A stretch of 64,000 nucleotides of DNA from Rhodococcus sp. B50 (GCF_013602415.1 NZ_WPAG02000002.1:2855480-2919479); one strand, 5' to 3'; numbered from the stretch's first letter, positions 16,370 through 24,279 are shown. The notes: generated from the letters alone by a model not told the origin. Made by a program: numbers and translations.

Positions 16370-17718
16370 GCAGTGTCGACGAGGCGCTCGGCTGTCGCGG
16401 CGAACCTGCTCGCCGGACGTTCGAGACCGTAATGACCGCGCAGCGTGTCGGCGGTGTACTCGGTGCGGAACAGTCCTCGCTGCTGCAGGATCGGCACCAC
16501 CTGCGTGGTGAAGTCCTCGAGCCCACCGGGCAGATAGGGCGGCATGACGTTGAAGCCGTCGGCGGCCTCGCTGCCGAACCAGAGCTGGATCTCGTCGGCG
16601 ATCTGCTCGGGCGTACCCGCGACCGTGCGGTGGCCGCGTCCGCCGCCGAGCTTGCCGATCAGCTGCCGGACGGTGAGGTTCTCCTTCTCGGCAAGATTCT
16701 TCACGAGCTGGTAGCGGCTCTTGTTGCCCTCGATACGATCGATCGGCGGTAGCGGAGGCAGAGGTGCGTCGAGCGAGTGTTCGGTGAGGTCGACGCCGAG
16801 CATCGTCGACAGCTGCCGCAGCGAGTAGGCGGGCGAGATGAGATCGGTGAACTCCTGCTCGAGCGCGCGGGCCTCGTCCTCGGTGGCGCCGATGAACGGC
16901 ACGATTCCGGGCAGGATCTTCAGTGCCCTCGGGTCGCGGCCGGCCTCGACCACCCGGCTCTTCAGATCCCGGTAGAACGCCCGGCCCTCCTCCAGGGTCC
17001 GTTGCGCGGTGAAGACGGCCTCAGCGTACCGCGCGGCGAAATCTTTTCCGCTCTCGGATGATCCGGCTTGCACCAGGACGGGTCGACCCTGCCGCGAACG
17101 AGGCGAATTGAGTGGGCCACGCACATCGAACCGCTCGCCGTGGTGGTCGACGGCGTGGACTTTCGAGGGATCGGCGAAACGACCGGAGTCGACGTCGAGT
17201 TCGATTGCGTCGTCCTCCCAGCTGTCCCACAGCGCCACGGTGACATCGACGAACTCGGCGGCACGTTCGTAGCGACCCGCGTGGTCGGGGGTGTCGTCGT
17301 AGCCGAAGTTCCGCGCCTCGTCGGCCCCACCGGACGTGACGATGTTCCAGCCGGCGCGTCCCTTGCTGATGTGGTCGAGGGAGGCGAACTTCCGCGCAAG
17401 GTTGTAGGGATCGTTGTAGCCGGTCGAGGCGGTCGCGATGAGTCCGACATGCTCCGTCACCACCGCCATCGCCGACAGGAGCGTGATCGGTTCGAAGATC
17501 GCCTGCGTGTTGTGCTCCACCCGCGGCCCCACCGCGAGTCCGTCGGCGAAGAACACCGAATCGAGCCTGCCGCGTTCGGCGATCCGCGCGAGTTCCTGGA
17601 AGTGCGCGATGTCGAGTATGCGTCGCGCCTCGGTACGCGGATGGCGCCACGCTGCTTCGTGGTGCCCCACCCCCATCAGGAAGGCGTTGAGATGCAGATG
17701 ATCTGAGGAATCGGACAT
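16366..17718 (-). CDS. FMN-dependent LLM monooxygenase, NtaA/SnaA/DszA family
   Basis: The 450-residue enzyme is a clear paralogue of the one at 2014-3369. It shares HLNAFLMGVGHHEAAWR, the KGRAGWNIVTSGG region, and the VQAGSSESGKDFAARYAEAVF core. It probably uses FMNH2 and O2 to release sulfite or an amine from an imported organic compound. It follows the permease gene by 34 nt. Its stop overlaps the start of the MFS gene. GAGG lies eight bases before the ATG. No flavin reductase gene is visible nearby. Confidence 0.88.
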   Translation of the reverse strand: MSDSSDHLHLNAFLMGVGHHEAAWRHPRTEARRILDIAHFQELARIAERGRLDSVFFADGLAVGPRVEHNTQAIFEPITLLSAMAVVTEHVGLIATASTGYNDPYNLARKFASLDHISKGRAGWNIVTSGGADEARNFGYDDTPDHAGRYERAAEFVDVTVALWDSWEDDAIELDVDSGRFADPSKVHAVDHHGERFDVRGPLNSPRSRQGRPVLVQAGSSESGKDFAARYAEAVFTAQRTLEEGRAFYRDLKSRVVEAGRDPRALKILPGIVPFIGATEDEARALEQEFTDLISPAYSLRQLSTMLGVDLTEHSLDAPLPPLPPIDRIEGNKSRYQLVKNLAEKENLTVRQLIGKLGGGRGHRTVAGTPEQIADEIQLWFGSEAADGFNVMPPYLPGGLEDFTTQVVPILQQRGLFRTEYTADTLRGHYGLERPASRFAATAERLVDTA

Positions 17719-17752
17719 GAACGACCTCACTGTGCAGAACGAGATGTGGAAG

Positions 17753-18616
17753 CTACTGGTCGGCGCGCCAGCGCGACAGGCGGCGTTCGATCGAGACGAG
17801 GATGCCGTTGAAGACGAGCCCGACGAGAGAGATCGCAATGATGCCCGCGTACATGTCGGGGATCCGGAAGTTCAACTGCGACGCGGTGATCAGGTAACCG
17901 AGACCGGCCTTCGCCCCGACCATCTCGGCCGCGATGAGCACCAGGATCGAGGACGCCGCCGCCATCCGGATACCGGTGAAGATCGTCGGCACGGCTGCGG
18001 GCAGGACGACCTTCTGGAACAGACGGTGCGCCGGAAGACCGAGCGAGCGCGCGGACTTCACCAGCAACGGATCCACCGTACGCACCCCGGAGATGGTGTT
18101 GAGGAGGATCGGGAAGGTGCACGCGTAGATCACCAGCGCGACCTTCGAGGTCTCCCCGATACCGAGGATCAGGATGAACACCGGGAGCAGCGCGAGCGCG
18201 GCCGTGTTGCGGAAGACCTCCAGGATCGGGTTCAGCAGGTCGGCGACGGGCTTGTACCACCCGATCGCCACACCGAGCGGCACAGCCACGGCGACCGCGA
18301 CGAAGAATCCGACGAGCGCACGGGAGAGACTCGCAGCGAGGTGGTCGACGAGGTGGCCGTTGCCGAGCAGGTCGAGGAAGGCACCGACCACGGTGGTGAA
18401 CGGCGGCAGGAACACCTGGTCGACGAGCCCGACCCGGGGAGCGATCTCCCACAAGGCCAGGAAGGCGACGATCGCCACAGCGGGTTTGACGAAACGCCAC
18501 ACCAGGGCCACGGTGCGTCGCCCGGCACTGTGCACCGGGGATCCGGCCGGGGCGACGGCAGGTGCGGCGTGGTCGTCGAACTCGGGCTTCGTCAGAACCG
18601 CACTAGTGCTGGACAT
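17753..18616 (-). CDS. ABC importer permease, sulfonate/taurine type
   Basis: This 287-residue permease is the same length as its counterpart in the first cluster. It has a membrane helix near 40-60 (AVAIVAFLALWEIAPRVGL), multiple further helices, and an EAA-type loop (LVKSARSLGLPAHRLFQKVVLP). Its ATG lies inside the end of the ATPase gene (14-nt overlap), so the two are translationally coupled. It forms the channel of an SsuABC/TauABC-like importer. Confidence 0.9.
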   Translation of the reverse strand: MSSTSAVLTKPEFDDHAAPAVAPAGSPVHSAGRRTVALVWRFVKPAVAIVAFLALWEIAPRVGLVDQVFLPPFTTVVGAFLDLLGNGHLVDHLAASLSRALVGFFVAVAVAVPLGVAIGWYKPVADLLNPILEVFRNTAALALLPVFILILGIGETSKVALVIYACTFPILLNTISGVRTVDPLLVKSARSLGLPAHRLFQKVVLPAAVPTIFTGIRMAAASSILVLIAAEMVGAKAGLGYLITASQLNFRIPDMYAGIIAISLVGLVFNGILVSIERRLSRWRADQ

Positions 18617-19430
18617 GCTGGGCCTCTTCCGTTGCTGTGGCGAGTTCGAGGTCGTGCGCGCGAGCCACCTCCGAGTGCAGCAACGACCAGATGTCGTGCC
18701 GCAGCGTCCGGAATGCCTCGCTCGAGCGGACGTCGTCGACGTTCCGGTCGATGTCGACGTCGACGATCGTCTTGATCCGCCCCGGTCGGGACGTGAGGAT
18801 CGCGACACGCTGCCCGAGATAGACGGCTTCGTCGATGCCGTGGGTGATGAACAAGATGGTCTTGCCGGTCTCGTGCCGGATGCGGAGCAGTTCGTCCTGG
18901 AGGGATTCGCGCGTCTGGGCGTCGAGTGCCGCGAACGGCTCGTCCATGAGCAGGACTTCGGGGTCGAAGGCGAGACTGCGCGCGATGGCGACGCGTTGCT
19001 TCATGCCTCCCGACAATTCGTGTGGGTAGCGGTCGCCGAATCCGTGCAGTCCCACGAGATCGAGGTAGTGCCCGGCGAGCTCGCGCCGCTCCCGCTTGGG
19101 CAGCCCTTTGGCCTCCAGACCGAACTCGATGTTGTGACGGGCCGTGCGCCACGGGAGCAGTGCGTACTGCTGGAAGACGATTCCGCGATCCAGGCCGGGA
19201 CCGGTGACGGGCCGGCCGTCGAGCAGGATCCGACCCGAGGTCGGTGTGCTGAGGCCACCGAGAAGGTCGAGCAGGGTGGACTTTCCGCAACCGCTCGGGC
19301 CGACCAGTACGAGGAACTCCCCGTCGGCGAGGTCGATGCTGATGTCGTCGAGCGCGGTGAAGGTGTCGTTCGTGCCGCGTATCGGGAACTGCTTGGTGAC
19401 GTGGTCGATCCGGAGTTTGGGCTGGCTCAC
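18603..19430 (-). CDS. ABC importer ATPase, sulfonate/taurine type
   Basis: The 275-residue ATPase has Walker A GPSGCGKST near residue 45, a Q-loop (FQQYALLPW), signature LSGGMKQRVAIARSL, Walker B VLLMDEPFAALD and H-loop ITHGIDEAVYL. This pattern fits the TauB/SsuB branch. The GTG start overlaps the binding-protein stop (GTGA) and has an AGGAGG-like sequence upstream. The gene order here is binding protein, ATPase, permease, which differs from the first cluster. Confidence 0.92.
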   Translation of the reverse strand: MSQPKLRIDHVTKQFPIRGTNDTFTALDDISIDLADGEFLVLVGPSGCGKSTLLDLLGGLSTPTSGRILLDGRPVTGPGLDRGIVFQQYALLPWRTARHNIEFGLEAKGLPKRERRELAGHYLDLVGLHGFGDRYPHELSGGMKQRVAIARSLAFDPEVLLMDEPFAALDAQTRESLQDELLRIRHETGKTILFITHGIDEAVYLGQRVAILTSRPGRIKTIVDVDIDRNVDDVRSSEAFRTLRHDIWSLLHSEVARAHDLELATATEEAQHVQH

Positions 19431-20512
19431 TTCGCCTCCTCGAGAGTTTCACCGTTCGGACCGCTGGTGGGTTCGTAGGTGCCGTTGGCGTAGGGATTGA
19501 ATTCGTTCGTGTAGACGTCGTCGAGCTCGATCTGTCCTTCGTCGAGTTCGCCGTTGCGCGTGAGCCAATCGATCCAGGTCCGGATCTCCTGGTCGGCGAT
19601 CACTCCGCCGGGTCCGGCCACGCCGGGGCTGCGCCAGTACTCGATGAGGCTCGTCGACTCGTTGCGTCCGCGACCGTCGATGATCTCCTCGAACTTCGCG
19701 ATCACCTCGTCGCGCGGCGTCACCTGGGTCCAGCGGATGGCGCGAGCCGTGCCCTGCACGAGGTCCGCGACGGCGTCGCGGTTCCGCTCGATGAAGTCGT
19801 CACGGAACACGAGTGTTCCGTAGGAGAACGATCCGAAGAGGGATTCGTCGGTGAACAGCGGCCGGATGCCGCCTCGTTCCACTGCGGTCTCGCGGAACAC
19901 GCTGCCGAGCGTTCCGACGTCGATCTGTCCCTCGCGCAGAGCCTGTTCCGTGTTGACGGGCGGCACCACGATCAGCTCGACCTGCGCGATCTCCTCCGCG
20001 TTCAGGCCCTGCTGGGCGAGCCACTCCCGGACGAGGAATTCGTGGTGGGCGCCGAGGGTGTTCATGCCGACCTTCTTGCCGATCAGATCACGCGCGGTGC
20101 GGATCGGGCTGTCCTGGAGGACGAAGTAGCCGTGGAAGGTCTGCTTGTCGGACCCGTAGTAGGCGAGCACGGAGGTCAACGGCGAGTTGCCGGCCTGCGC
20201 CTTGATCACAGCGCCGTTGAACGCGCCACCGAAGTCGATCTGGTTCGTGGCGGTGTTCTGGAGCGACTGCGGACCGTTGCCGTTGTCACCGATCCACTCC
20301 AGCTCGACGTTCTCGAAATATCCGAATGCTTCGGCGAGTTCGGGGAATCCGACCTGTCCGGCCGAACCTTCGTAACGGAGAACGGTCCTGCCGTCCGCAG
20401 TGGTGGTGGCCTCGGAGCCCGAGCACGCGGTGGCGACCGAGATGAGGGTGAGAAAGGCTGCGGCGGCAGCGACGACACGCAGAATACTTCTGCGCAGGGT
20501 GGGTGCGGGCAT
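19427..20512 (-). CDS. ABC substrate-binding lipoprotein, SsuA/TauA-like
   Basis: The 361-residue protein has a lipoprotein signal (hydrophobic core then ISVATACSG), so the mature form starts at the Cys near residue 30. The body fits aliphatic sulfonate/taurine binding proteins (for example IGKKVGMNTLGAHHEF, NTEQALREGQIDVGTLGSVF). It is the first structural gene of the operon and lies downstream of a Cys-rich mini-ORF, which strengthens the sulfur link. The start chosen is the ATG that opens the signal peptide. Confidence 0.88.
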   Translation of the reverse strand: MPAPTLRRSILRVVAAAAAFLTLISVATACSGSEATTTADGRTVLRYEGSAGQVGFPELAEAFGYFENVELEWIGDNGNGPQSLQNTATNQIDFGGAFNGAVIKAQAGNSPLTSVLAYYGSDKQTFHGYFVLQDSPIRTARDLIGKKVGMNTLGAHHEFLVREWLAQQGLNAEEIAQVELIVVPPVNTEQALREGQIDVGTLGSVFRETAVERGGIRPLFTDESLFGSFSYGTLVFRDDFIERNRDAVADLVQGTARAIRWTQVTPRDEVIAKFEEIIDGRGRNESTSLIEYWRSPGVAGPGGVIADQEIRTWIDWLTRNGELDEGQIELDDVYTNEFNPYANGTYEPTSGPNGETLEEAK

Positions 20513-20589
20513 CAGGATTCGAGTCCTCGTGTCGGCCCGTGGGGCGGGCGCGGTGATGTGGTGGCCGGGCATTCCGGCACAGGGAACTA

Positions 20590-20604
20590 CGCACCGACGG
20601 TGCG
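20590..20604. promoter_or_regulatory. Inverted repeat in the leader of the second ABC operon
   Basis: CGCACCG-1-CGGTGCG is a perfect 7-bp inverted repeat between the Cys-rich mini-ORF and the binding-protein gene. It could serve as one arm of an attenuator. Confidence 0.5.
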
Positions 20605-20618
20605 ATGATGGGCACGAC

Positions 20619-20633
20619 TGTCGCTCAGCGACA
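20619..20633. promoter_or_regulatory. Inverted repeat across the stop of the Cys-rich mini-ORF
   Basis: TGTCGCT-1-AGCGACA is a perfect 7-bp inverted repeat that overlaps the last codons and stop of the mini-ORF. A ribosome stalled at the Cys codons would cover it, as expected for an attenuation switch. Confidence 0.5.
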
Positions 20634-20654
20634 ACACAACCGGCACTCGGACAC
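20625..20654 (-). CDS. Nine-codon Cys-rich leader peptide VSECRLCCR
   Basis: This GTG-started ORF encodes VSECRLCCR, three Cys in nine residues. A strong AGGGGGA sits 6 nt upstream. It precedes a sulfonate-type importer/monooxygenase operon by about 110 nt and is followed by two perfect inverted repeats, one overlapping its stop. Polycysteine short ORFs that sense charged tRNA-Cys are known ahead of sulfur genes in mycobacteria. That function is inferred by analogy. A longer in-frame ATG exists at 20693 but lacks the good ribosome site. Confidence 0.6.
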   Translation of the reverse strand: MSECRLCCR

Positions 20655-20764
20655 GGTCCATCCCCCTTCGATGTTCTGCGACCGTGACAGCATCCCCGCC
20701 CGGCAGGCGTGGTCACAACGATTCTGCGCAGAGTGATCCGAAGTGAGCGAATCCTCGTCCACGC

Positions 20765-20805
20765 ACGACGAAGGCCGGCACATCGACTGTGCCGGCCTTC
20801 GTCGT
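20765..20805. terminator. Perfect 18-bp hairpin closing the MFS end of the sulfide locus
   Basis: ACGACGAAGGCCGGCACA and its exact complement enclose a 5-nt loop, about 60 bp after the MFS stop. The hairpin is symmetrical enough to act in both directions. Nearly the same sequence recurs at 27854-27886, at the other end of the CstR-controlled locus. Confidence 0.85.
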
Positions 20806-20863
20806 AGGGGACACGATCCGCGCGAACGCCCCACCGCCTCGGATCGGTTCCCTCTTCCGCCCC

Positions 20864-22144
20864 CTACCGATCGGCCGGGAGCAGGTGGTGGGTTTCGTAC
20901 ATGCGCACCGCCACGATCAGCGCGGAGGTTGCGCTGACGACCGCAGCGACTCCGACAGCAGCGTGCAGACCCATCAGGTCGGCGACGATCCCGCCGAGGA
21001 CTGCCCCGACCGCGTAGCCCAGATCGCGCCAGACGCGATAGACGCCGACGGCCCGGCCTCGCCAGACCGGATGGGCGACGTCGCCGATCACTGCCAGCAG
21101 GGTGGGATAGACCATCGCGGTACCCGCGCCCAGCAGTACGGTGCCGGTCGCCCAGCCCGCGAACGCATCACTCAGCGCGATGACTGCCAGGGCGGCCGCC
21201 TGCGTGGCCATTCCTGCGGTGATCAGGTGCTTACGGCCGATCCGGTCCGAAAGGGCTCCGGTGACCAATTGTCCCGCTCCCCACACACCCGGATAGAGGG
21301 CGAACAGCAGGCCGATCTGAGCAACCGTGAGATCCGCGGTGGCGAACAGCAGAGGGAACAACCCCCACGAGAGACCGAAGTTGAGGTTGTTGACCAGTCC
21401 CGCCTGGCTCGCCGACGAGAGAGCGGGCTCCCGCAGACTGGTCTGGACCACGACCTCCCGGTCGGTCAGGTCGGCGTGAAGGTGATCGTGGATCCCGTCG
21501 GCGCGGGCCACGTGTTGCCCGGCGTCGAGCAGCGCGTGATCTCGGGTTTCCTTCACGAAGAAAACCGACAACACCAACGCCAGGGCGGTGTACGCCAGCC
21601 CCAGCAGGAAAGGTGCCGGGCGCAGACCGAAATGTTCGGCCAGATAGCCCGCGAACAGCGATGTCACGGCGACAGCGCCGTAACCGGCAGCTTCGTTGAG
21701 TCCCATGGCCAGACCGCGCCGGGCCGGACCGACGAGATCGATCTTCATCACCACGGTCGTCGACCAGGTGAGTCCCTGGTTGATACCCAACAGCACGTTC
21801 GCGGCTACCACCCACCACCAGTCGGTGGCGAGAATCAGCATGAGGGGTACCGGCAGGGCGAACAACCACCCCACCAGCAGCACCGGTTTGCGCCCGTAGC
21901 GGTCGGAGAAGGTCCCGGCGAAGTAGTTTGCGGCAGCCTTGGTGATCCCGAAGGCTGCCACGTAGGTGAAGATGAATGTGTAACCGCTCAGCCCGAATTC
22001 GTTCTCGGCAAGCAGCGGGAGAACGGTCTGTTGCTGACCGACCATGCCTCCCACCAGGGCGTTGACCGCCACCAGCAAGGTGAACTGGGCGGCGTTGGCC
22101 CGCAGACCCAGCACCGGAGGCCGGGGCGTGGCCCTGGGGCTCAC
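20864..22144 (-). CDS. MFS transporter of the persulfide locus
   Basis: The 426-residue major facilitator has about twelve membrane segments and MFS motifs (GTFSDRYGRKPVLLVGW near residue 75; GALSDRIGRKHLI in the second half). The GTG start has GGAGG eight bases upstream and overlaps the stop of a 21-codon ORF (GTGA). It is last in the leftward arm of the divergent sulfur locus, so export or uptake of a sulfur species is plausible. The substrate is not known. Confidence 0.85.
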   Translation of the reverse strand: MSPRATPRPPVLGLRANAAQFTLLVAVNALVGGMVGQQQTVLPLLAENEFGLSGYTFIFTYVAAFGITKAAANYFAGTFSDRYGRKPVLLVGWLFALPVPLMLILATDWWWVVAANVLLGINQGLTWSTTVVMKIDLVGPARRGLAMGLNEAAGYGAVAVTSLFAGYLAEHFGLRPAPFLLGLAYTALALVLSVFFVKETRDHALLDAGQHVARADGIHDHLHADLTDREVVVQTSLREPALSSASQAGLVNNLNFGLSWGLFPLLFATADLTVAQIGLLFALYPGVWGAGQLVTGALSDRIGRKHLITAGMATQAAALAVIALSDAFAGWATGTVLLGAGTAMVYPTLLAVIGDVAHPVWRGRAVGVYRVWRDLGYAVGAVLGGIVADLMGLHAAVGVAAVVSATSALIVAVRMYETHHLLPADR

Positions 22145-22206
22145 ACTCCGACCTCCGGGTCGGGGCCGACCACTACGGCCGGTTCCGGTTCGAACACCGT
22201 CTCCAT
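22141..22206 (-). CDS. 21-codon acidic upstream ORF coupled to the MFS gene
   Basis: An ATG-started frame encodes a short Pro/Glu/Val-rich peptide (METVFEPEPAVVVGPDPEVG...). It stops in a GTGA overlap with the MFS start. It fills the gap between the Cys-rich mini-protein and the MFS gene. No ribosome site is evident at its ATG. It may be a coupling ORF or chance. Confidence 0.3.
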   Translation of the reverse strand: METVFEPEPAVVVGPDPEVGV

Positions 22207-22220
22207 GGTTGCGACCGAGG

Positions 22221-22394
22221 TCAGCGACGGAAGAGCGACCGCACGCTTCGGCGCTCGGCGCGGGCCGGGACGGTGTCCTGACCGCAGGTGCAGCGGTCGG
22301 CGGCGGGCACGGAACGCATGACGGCGTCGACATGCTGTCCGCATCCGCCCCATCCGGTCTTTCCGCACTTGGGGCAGGCGACGGGGTAACACAT
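22221..22394 (-). CDS. Cys-rich zinc-ribbon-like mini-protein
   Basis: The 57-residue protein begins MCYPVACPKCGKTGWGGCG and has Cys at 2, 7, 10, 18, 35 and 37 plus His21, a likely metal-binding ribbon. A GAGGAGG ribosome site sits just upstream. Small proteins with an MCYPV-CxxCGK-CGxH pattern occur widely in actinobacteria, as I recall; their function is unknown to me. Here it lies in the CstR-type sulfide operon between a thioredoxin remnant and an MFS transporter, which suggests a thiol or metal role (inference). Confidence 0.7.
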   Translation of the reverse strand: MCYPVACPKCGKTGWGGCGQHVDAVMRSVPAADRCTCGQDTVPARAERRSVRSLFRR

Positions 22395-22439
22395 GAGAGT
22401 CCTCCTCGATGAGAGTTCGCTACGGGCCCAGCGAAGGGG

Positions 22440-22631
22440 TCAGGAGCGGGAGGCTGCGCGTGGTTCGGCAACCTGGTTGTGAATCTCGGCCATGTCGAGC
22501 GCCTCGATCCGGGTGATCAGGTCCTCGAGAGCCGGTGCCGGCAACGCGCCGGGCTGTGAGTAAACGAGCACGATGTCGTTGCCGACGATGGTGGATTCGA
22601 AGTCCGCCATCGTGAGGTTCTTCGTCGCCAT
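22440..22631 (-). pseudogene. Internally deleted thioredoxin lacking the CGPC active site
   Basis: The 63-residue frame starts MATKNLTMADFESTIVGNDI, the classic N-terminus of an actinobacterial thioredoxin. It then jumps after IVLV directly to YSQPGALPAPALEDLI, the C-terminal part of the same fold. The whole middle, including the WCGPC redox centre, is missing. The junction lies in VLV, a motif present on both sides in full-length relatives, so an in-frame deletion between short repeats is likely. The frame is intact with a start ribosome-like site, so a small protein may still be made but cannot be a dithiol reductase. It lies 31 nt after the dioxygenase-rhodanese gene. Confidence 0.75.
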
Positions 22632-22662
22632 CGGTTCCGTTCCATTCGCGAGGCCGGAATGA

Positions 22663-24042
22663 TCAAGCAGAGACGTGGGATTCGGCCCAGGCGTTGTAGC
22701 CGCCGAGCAGATCCGTGACGTTCTCGAAGCCCTGGGCCCGCAGCAGCGACGCCGCCACGCTCGAACGCCATCCGCCGGCACAGTGCACTACGATCGGCTT
22801 GCCGGAGGGAACCTGGTCCAGACGGGTACGCAACTGCGCCAACGGGATCGGAACCGCGCCCGGGATGGTCCCGAACTCGCGCTCGCCGGGGTTGCGGATG
22901 TCGACGAGGGTGACCGCGTCGGCGGCGAGCAAGCGGTCGAGCTCTTCGACGGTCGTCCGCGGCGCGGCCTCGATCAGGTCGGCCAGCTCCGCAGGGAATG
23001 TTCCGTCCCGGTCGACGTTCAGATAACCTGCCGCACCGTCGGATCCGATTCGCGCGAGGCGCACCGCAGCGTCCTGCTCCTCACCTGGATAGGTGATCAG
23101 CACGATCTTCTCGCCGACCTCGGCGACCATGCCGCCGGTCTCTGCGAAGCGCCCGTCGAACCCGACATTGACCGAACCGCGCAGGTGTCCGGCGGCGAAG
23201 TCGTCGACACTTCGCGCATCGAGAACACGCGTACCGGCAACGAGCTCTGCCTTCACCTGTTCCGGAATCAGCTCGGGAATCGTGCGGTCCTGCAACAGAA
23301 GCGGGTGGATCCGCTTGTTCATCGCGGCGTCGACCGAGAAGTACGACGGGGCGGCCGGCTGCCCGTCGGTGACCAGGGCGACGAAATCGTCCTCGCTCAT
23401 CGGCTGCACCGACGGATTGGTCACGCGCTGCTCTCCGATGGTCGAGGTCAGCTCGGTCGACAGGTTCTTGCCGCACGACGAACCGGCGCCGTGAGCAGGC
23501 ATGACCACGACCTGGTCGGGCAAGGTCAGCAGCTTCTCGTGCACGGTGTGATACATCGCCCGCGCCAGATCGCTGGTGGAGCCGTCGCCGAGGTTGACCA
23601 GGTCGGGGCGGCCGACATCGCCGATGAACAGCGAGTCGCCGGTGAGCACCGCCGACGGGACGGCATCGGGGCGTTCGCGCACCAGCACCGAGATCGACTC
23701 CCAGGTGTGACCCGGGGTGGAGAGGATTTCGAGTTCGACCTCACCGAGGGACAGCTTCTCGCCGTCGCGCAGTCGGCGGATCGGGTAGTCGGTCTCGGCG
23801 GCTTCACCGAATCCGATCCACGCACCCGTTGCGTCGACCAATTCGAGGTGACCCGAGACGAAGTCTGCGTGGAAGTGGGTGTTGATCACCCCTTCGATGG
23901 TCAGTCCGTACTTCTGCGCGTCGGAGAGGTATTCGGTGATGTCGCGGCGGGGGTCGACCACGACCGCCCTGCCCGTGCTCTCGTCACCGATGAGGTAGGA
24001 CGCGTGGGAGAGGCACTCGATGTAGTACTGCTCGAGAATCAT
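22663..24042 (-). CDS. Persulfide dioxygenase-rhodanese fusion (ETHE1-type)
   Basis: The 459-residue protein has an N-terminal metallo-beta-lactamase domain with HFHADFVSGH, the metal-binding signature of ETHE1-type persulfide dioxygenases. Two rhodanese domains follow. The first (VLDARSVDDFAAGHLRGSVN) lacks a catalytic Cys loop; the second has VVHCAGGWRSS and should be active. Such proteins oxidise glutathione or other persulfides to sulfite and can regenerate thiosulfate. The ATG at 24042 is preferred because GGAGGA lies directly before it; a start at 24090 is possible but poorer. It opens the leftward arm of the divergent locus under CstR-type boxes. Confidence 0.9.
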   Translation of the reverse strand: MILEQYYIECLSHASYLIGDESTGRAVVVDPRRDITEYLSDAQKYGLTIEGVINTHFHADFVSGHLELVDATGAWIGFGEAAETDYPIRRLRDGEKLSLGEVELEILSTPGHTWESISVLVRERPDAVPSAVLTGDSLFIGDVGRPDLVNLGDGSTSDLARAMYHTVHEKLLTLPDQVVVMPAHGAGSSCGKNLSTELTSTIGEQRVTNPSVQPMSEDDFVALVTDGQPAAPSYFSVDAAMNKRIHPLLLQDRTIPELIPEQVKAELVAGTRVLDARSVDDFAAGHLRGSVNVGFDGRFAETGGMVAEVGEKIVLITYPGEEQDAAVRLARIGSDGAAGYLNVDRDGTFPAELADLIEAAPRTTVEELDRLLAADAVTLVDIRNPGEREFGTIPGAVPIPLAQLRTRLDQVPSGKPIVVHCAGGWRSSVAASLLRAQGFENVTDLLGGYNAWAESHVSA

Positions 24043-24098
24043 GGATTCCTCCATTGCTGGATCCGGGTGATGTTCCGGTGATGTAGACATCGTGGCAT

Positions 24099-24114
24099 AT
24101 ACCCCCTAGGGTAT
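24099..24114. promoter_or_regulatory. CsoR/CstR-type operator box 1
   Basis: ATACCCCCTAGGGTAT, one of five similar 16-bp palindromic boxes, next to the leftward gene. A TTGACA on the minus strand (24114-24119) lies between this box and box 2. Confidence 0.8.
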
Positions 24115-24120
24115 GTCAAG

Positions 24121-24134
24121 TACCCCCTGGGGTA
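24121..24134. promoter_or_regulatory. CsoR/CstR-type operator box 2
   Basis: TACCCCCTGGGGTA: perfect 6-bp arms, 22 bp from box 1 measured start to start. It probably controls the leftward dioxygenase operon. Confidence 0.8.
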
Positions 24135-24187
24135 TCCCGAATTCGAGCCCGGACGCACCCGAGTGCACATCGCAACATTCCTTGCTT

Positions 24188-24203
24188 ATACCCCTGGGGG
24201 TAT
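24188..24203. promoter_or_regulatory. CsoR/CstR-type operator box 3
   Basis: ATACCCCTGGGGGTAT, followed by TACGAT (24206-24211), a likely -10 for the rightward rhodanese operon. The box would cover the spacer and upstream promoter bases. Confidence 0.8.
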
Positions 24204-24221
24204 GTATACGATGGTCGAGCA

Positions 24222-24237
24222 ATACCCCCGGGGGCAT
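24222..24237. promoter_or_regulatory. CsoR/CstR-type operator box 4
   Basis: ATACCCCCGGGGGCAT, 34 bp after box 3, just downstream of the presumed start point of the rightward operon. One position breaks the consensus symmetry (CAT instead of TAT). Confidence 0.75.
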
Positions 24238-24279
24238 CCTACGAGCCTCCGCTTCCGATCCCCGACCGAAGGACCACCC

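Larger units (their letters stand above)
20513..20863. other. Intergenic region between ABC operon and MFS gene
   Basis: This 351-bp stretch holds the leader mini-ORF with its inverted repeats and, near the MFS end, an 18-bp hairpin terminator. No other gene is seen. The promoter of the ABC operon should lie about 20695-20760. Confidence 0.6.

Noticed and set aside
22141-22392. 83-codon frame ending in GTGA at the MFS start
   Set aside because: Its upper part is a shifted reading of the Cys-rich mini-protein, which has the better start and motif; only the last 21 codons might be read.
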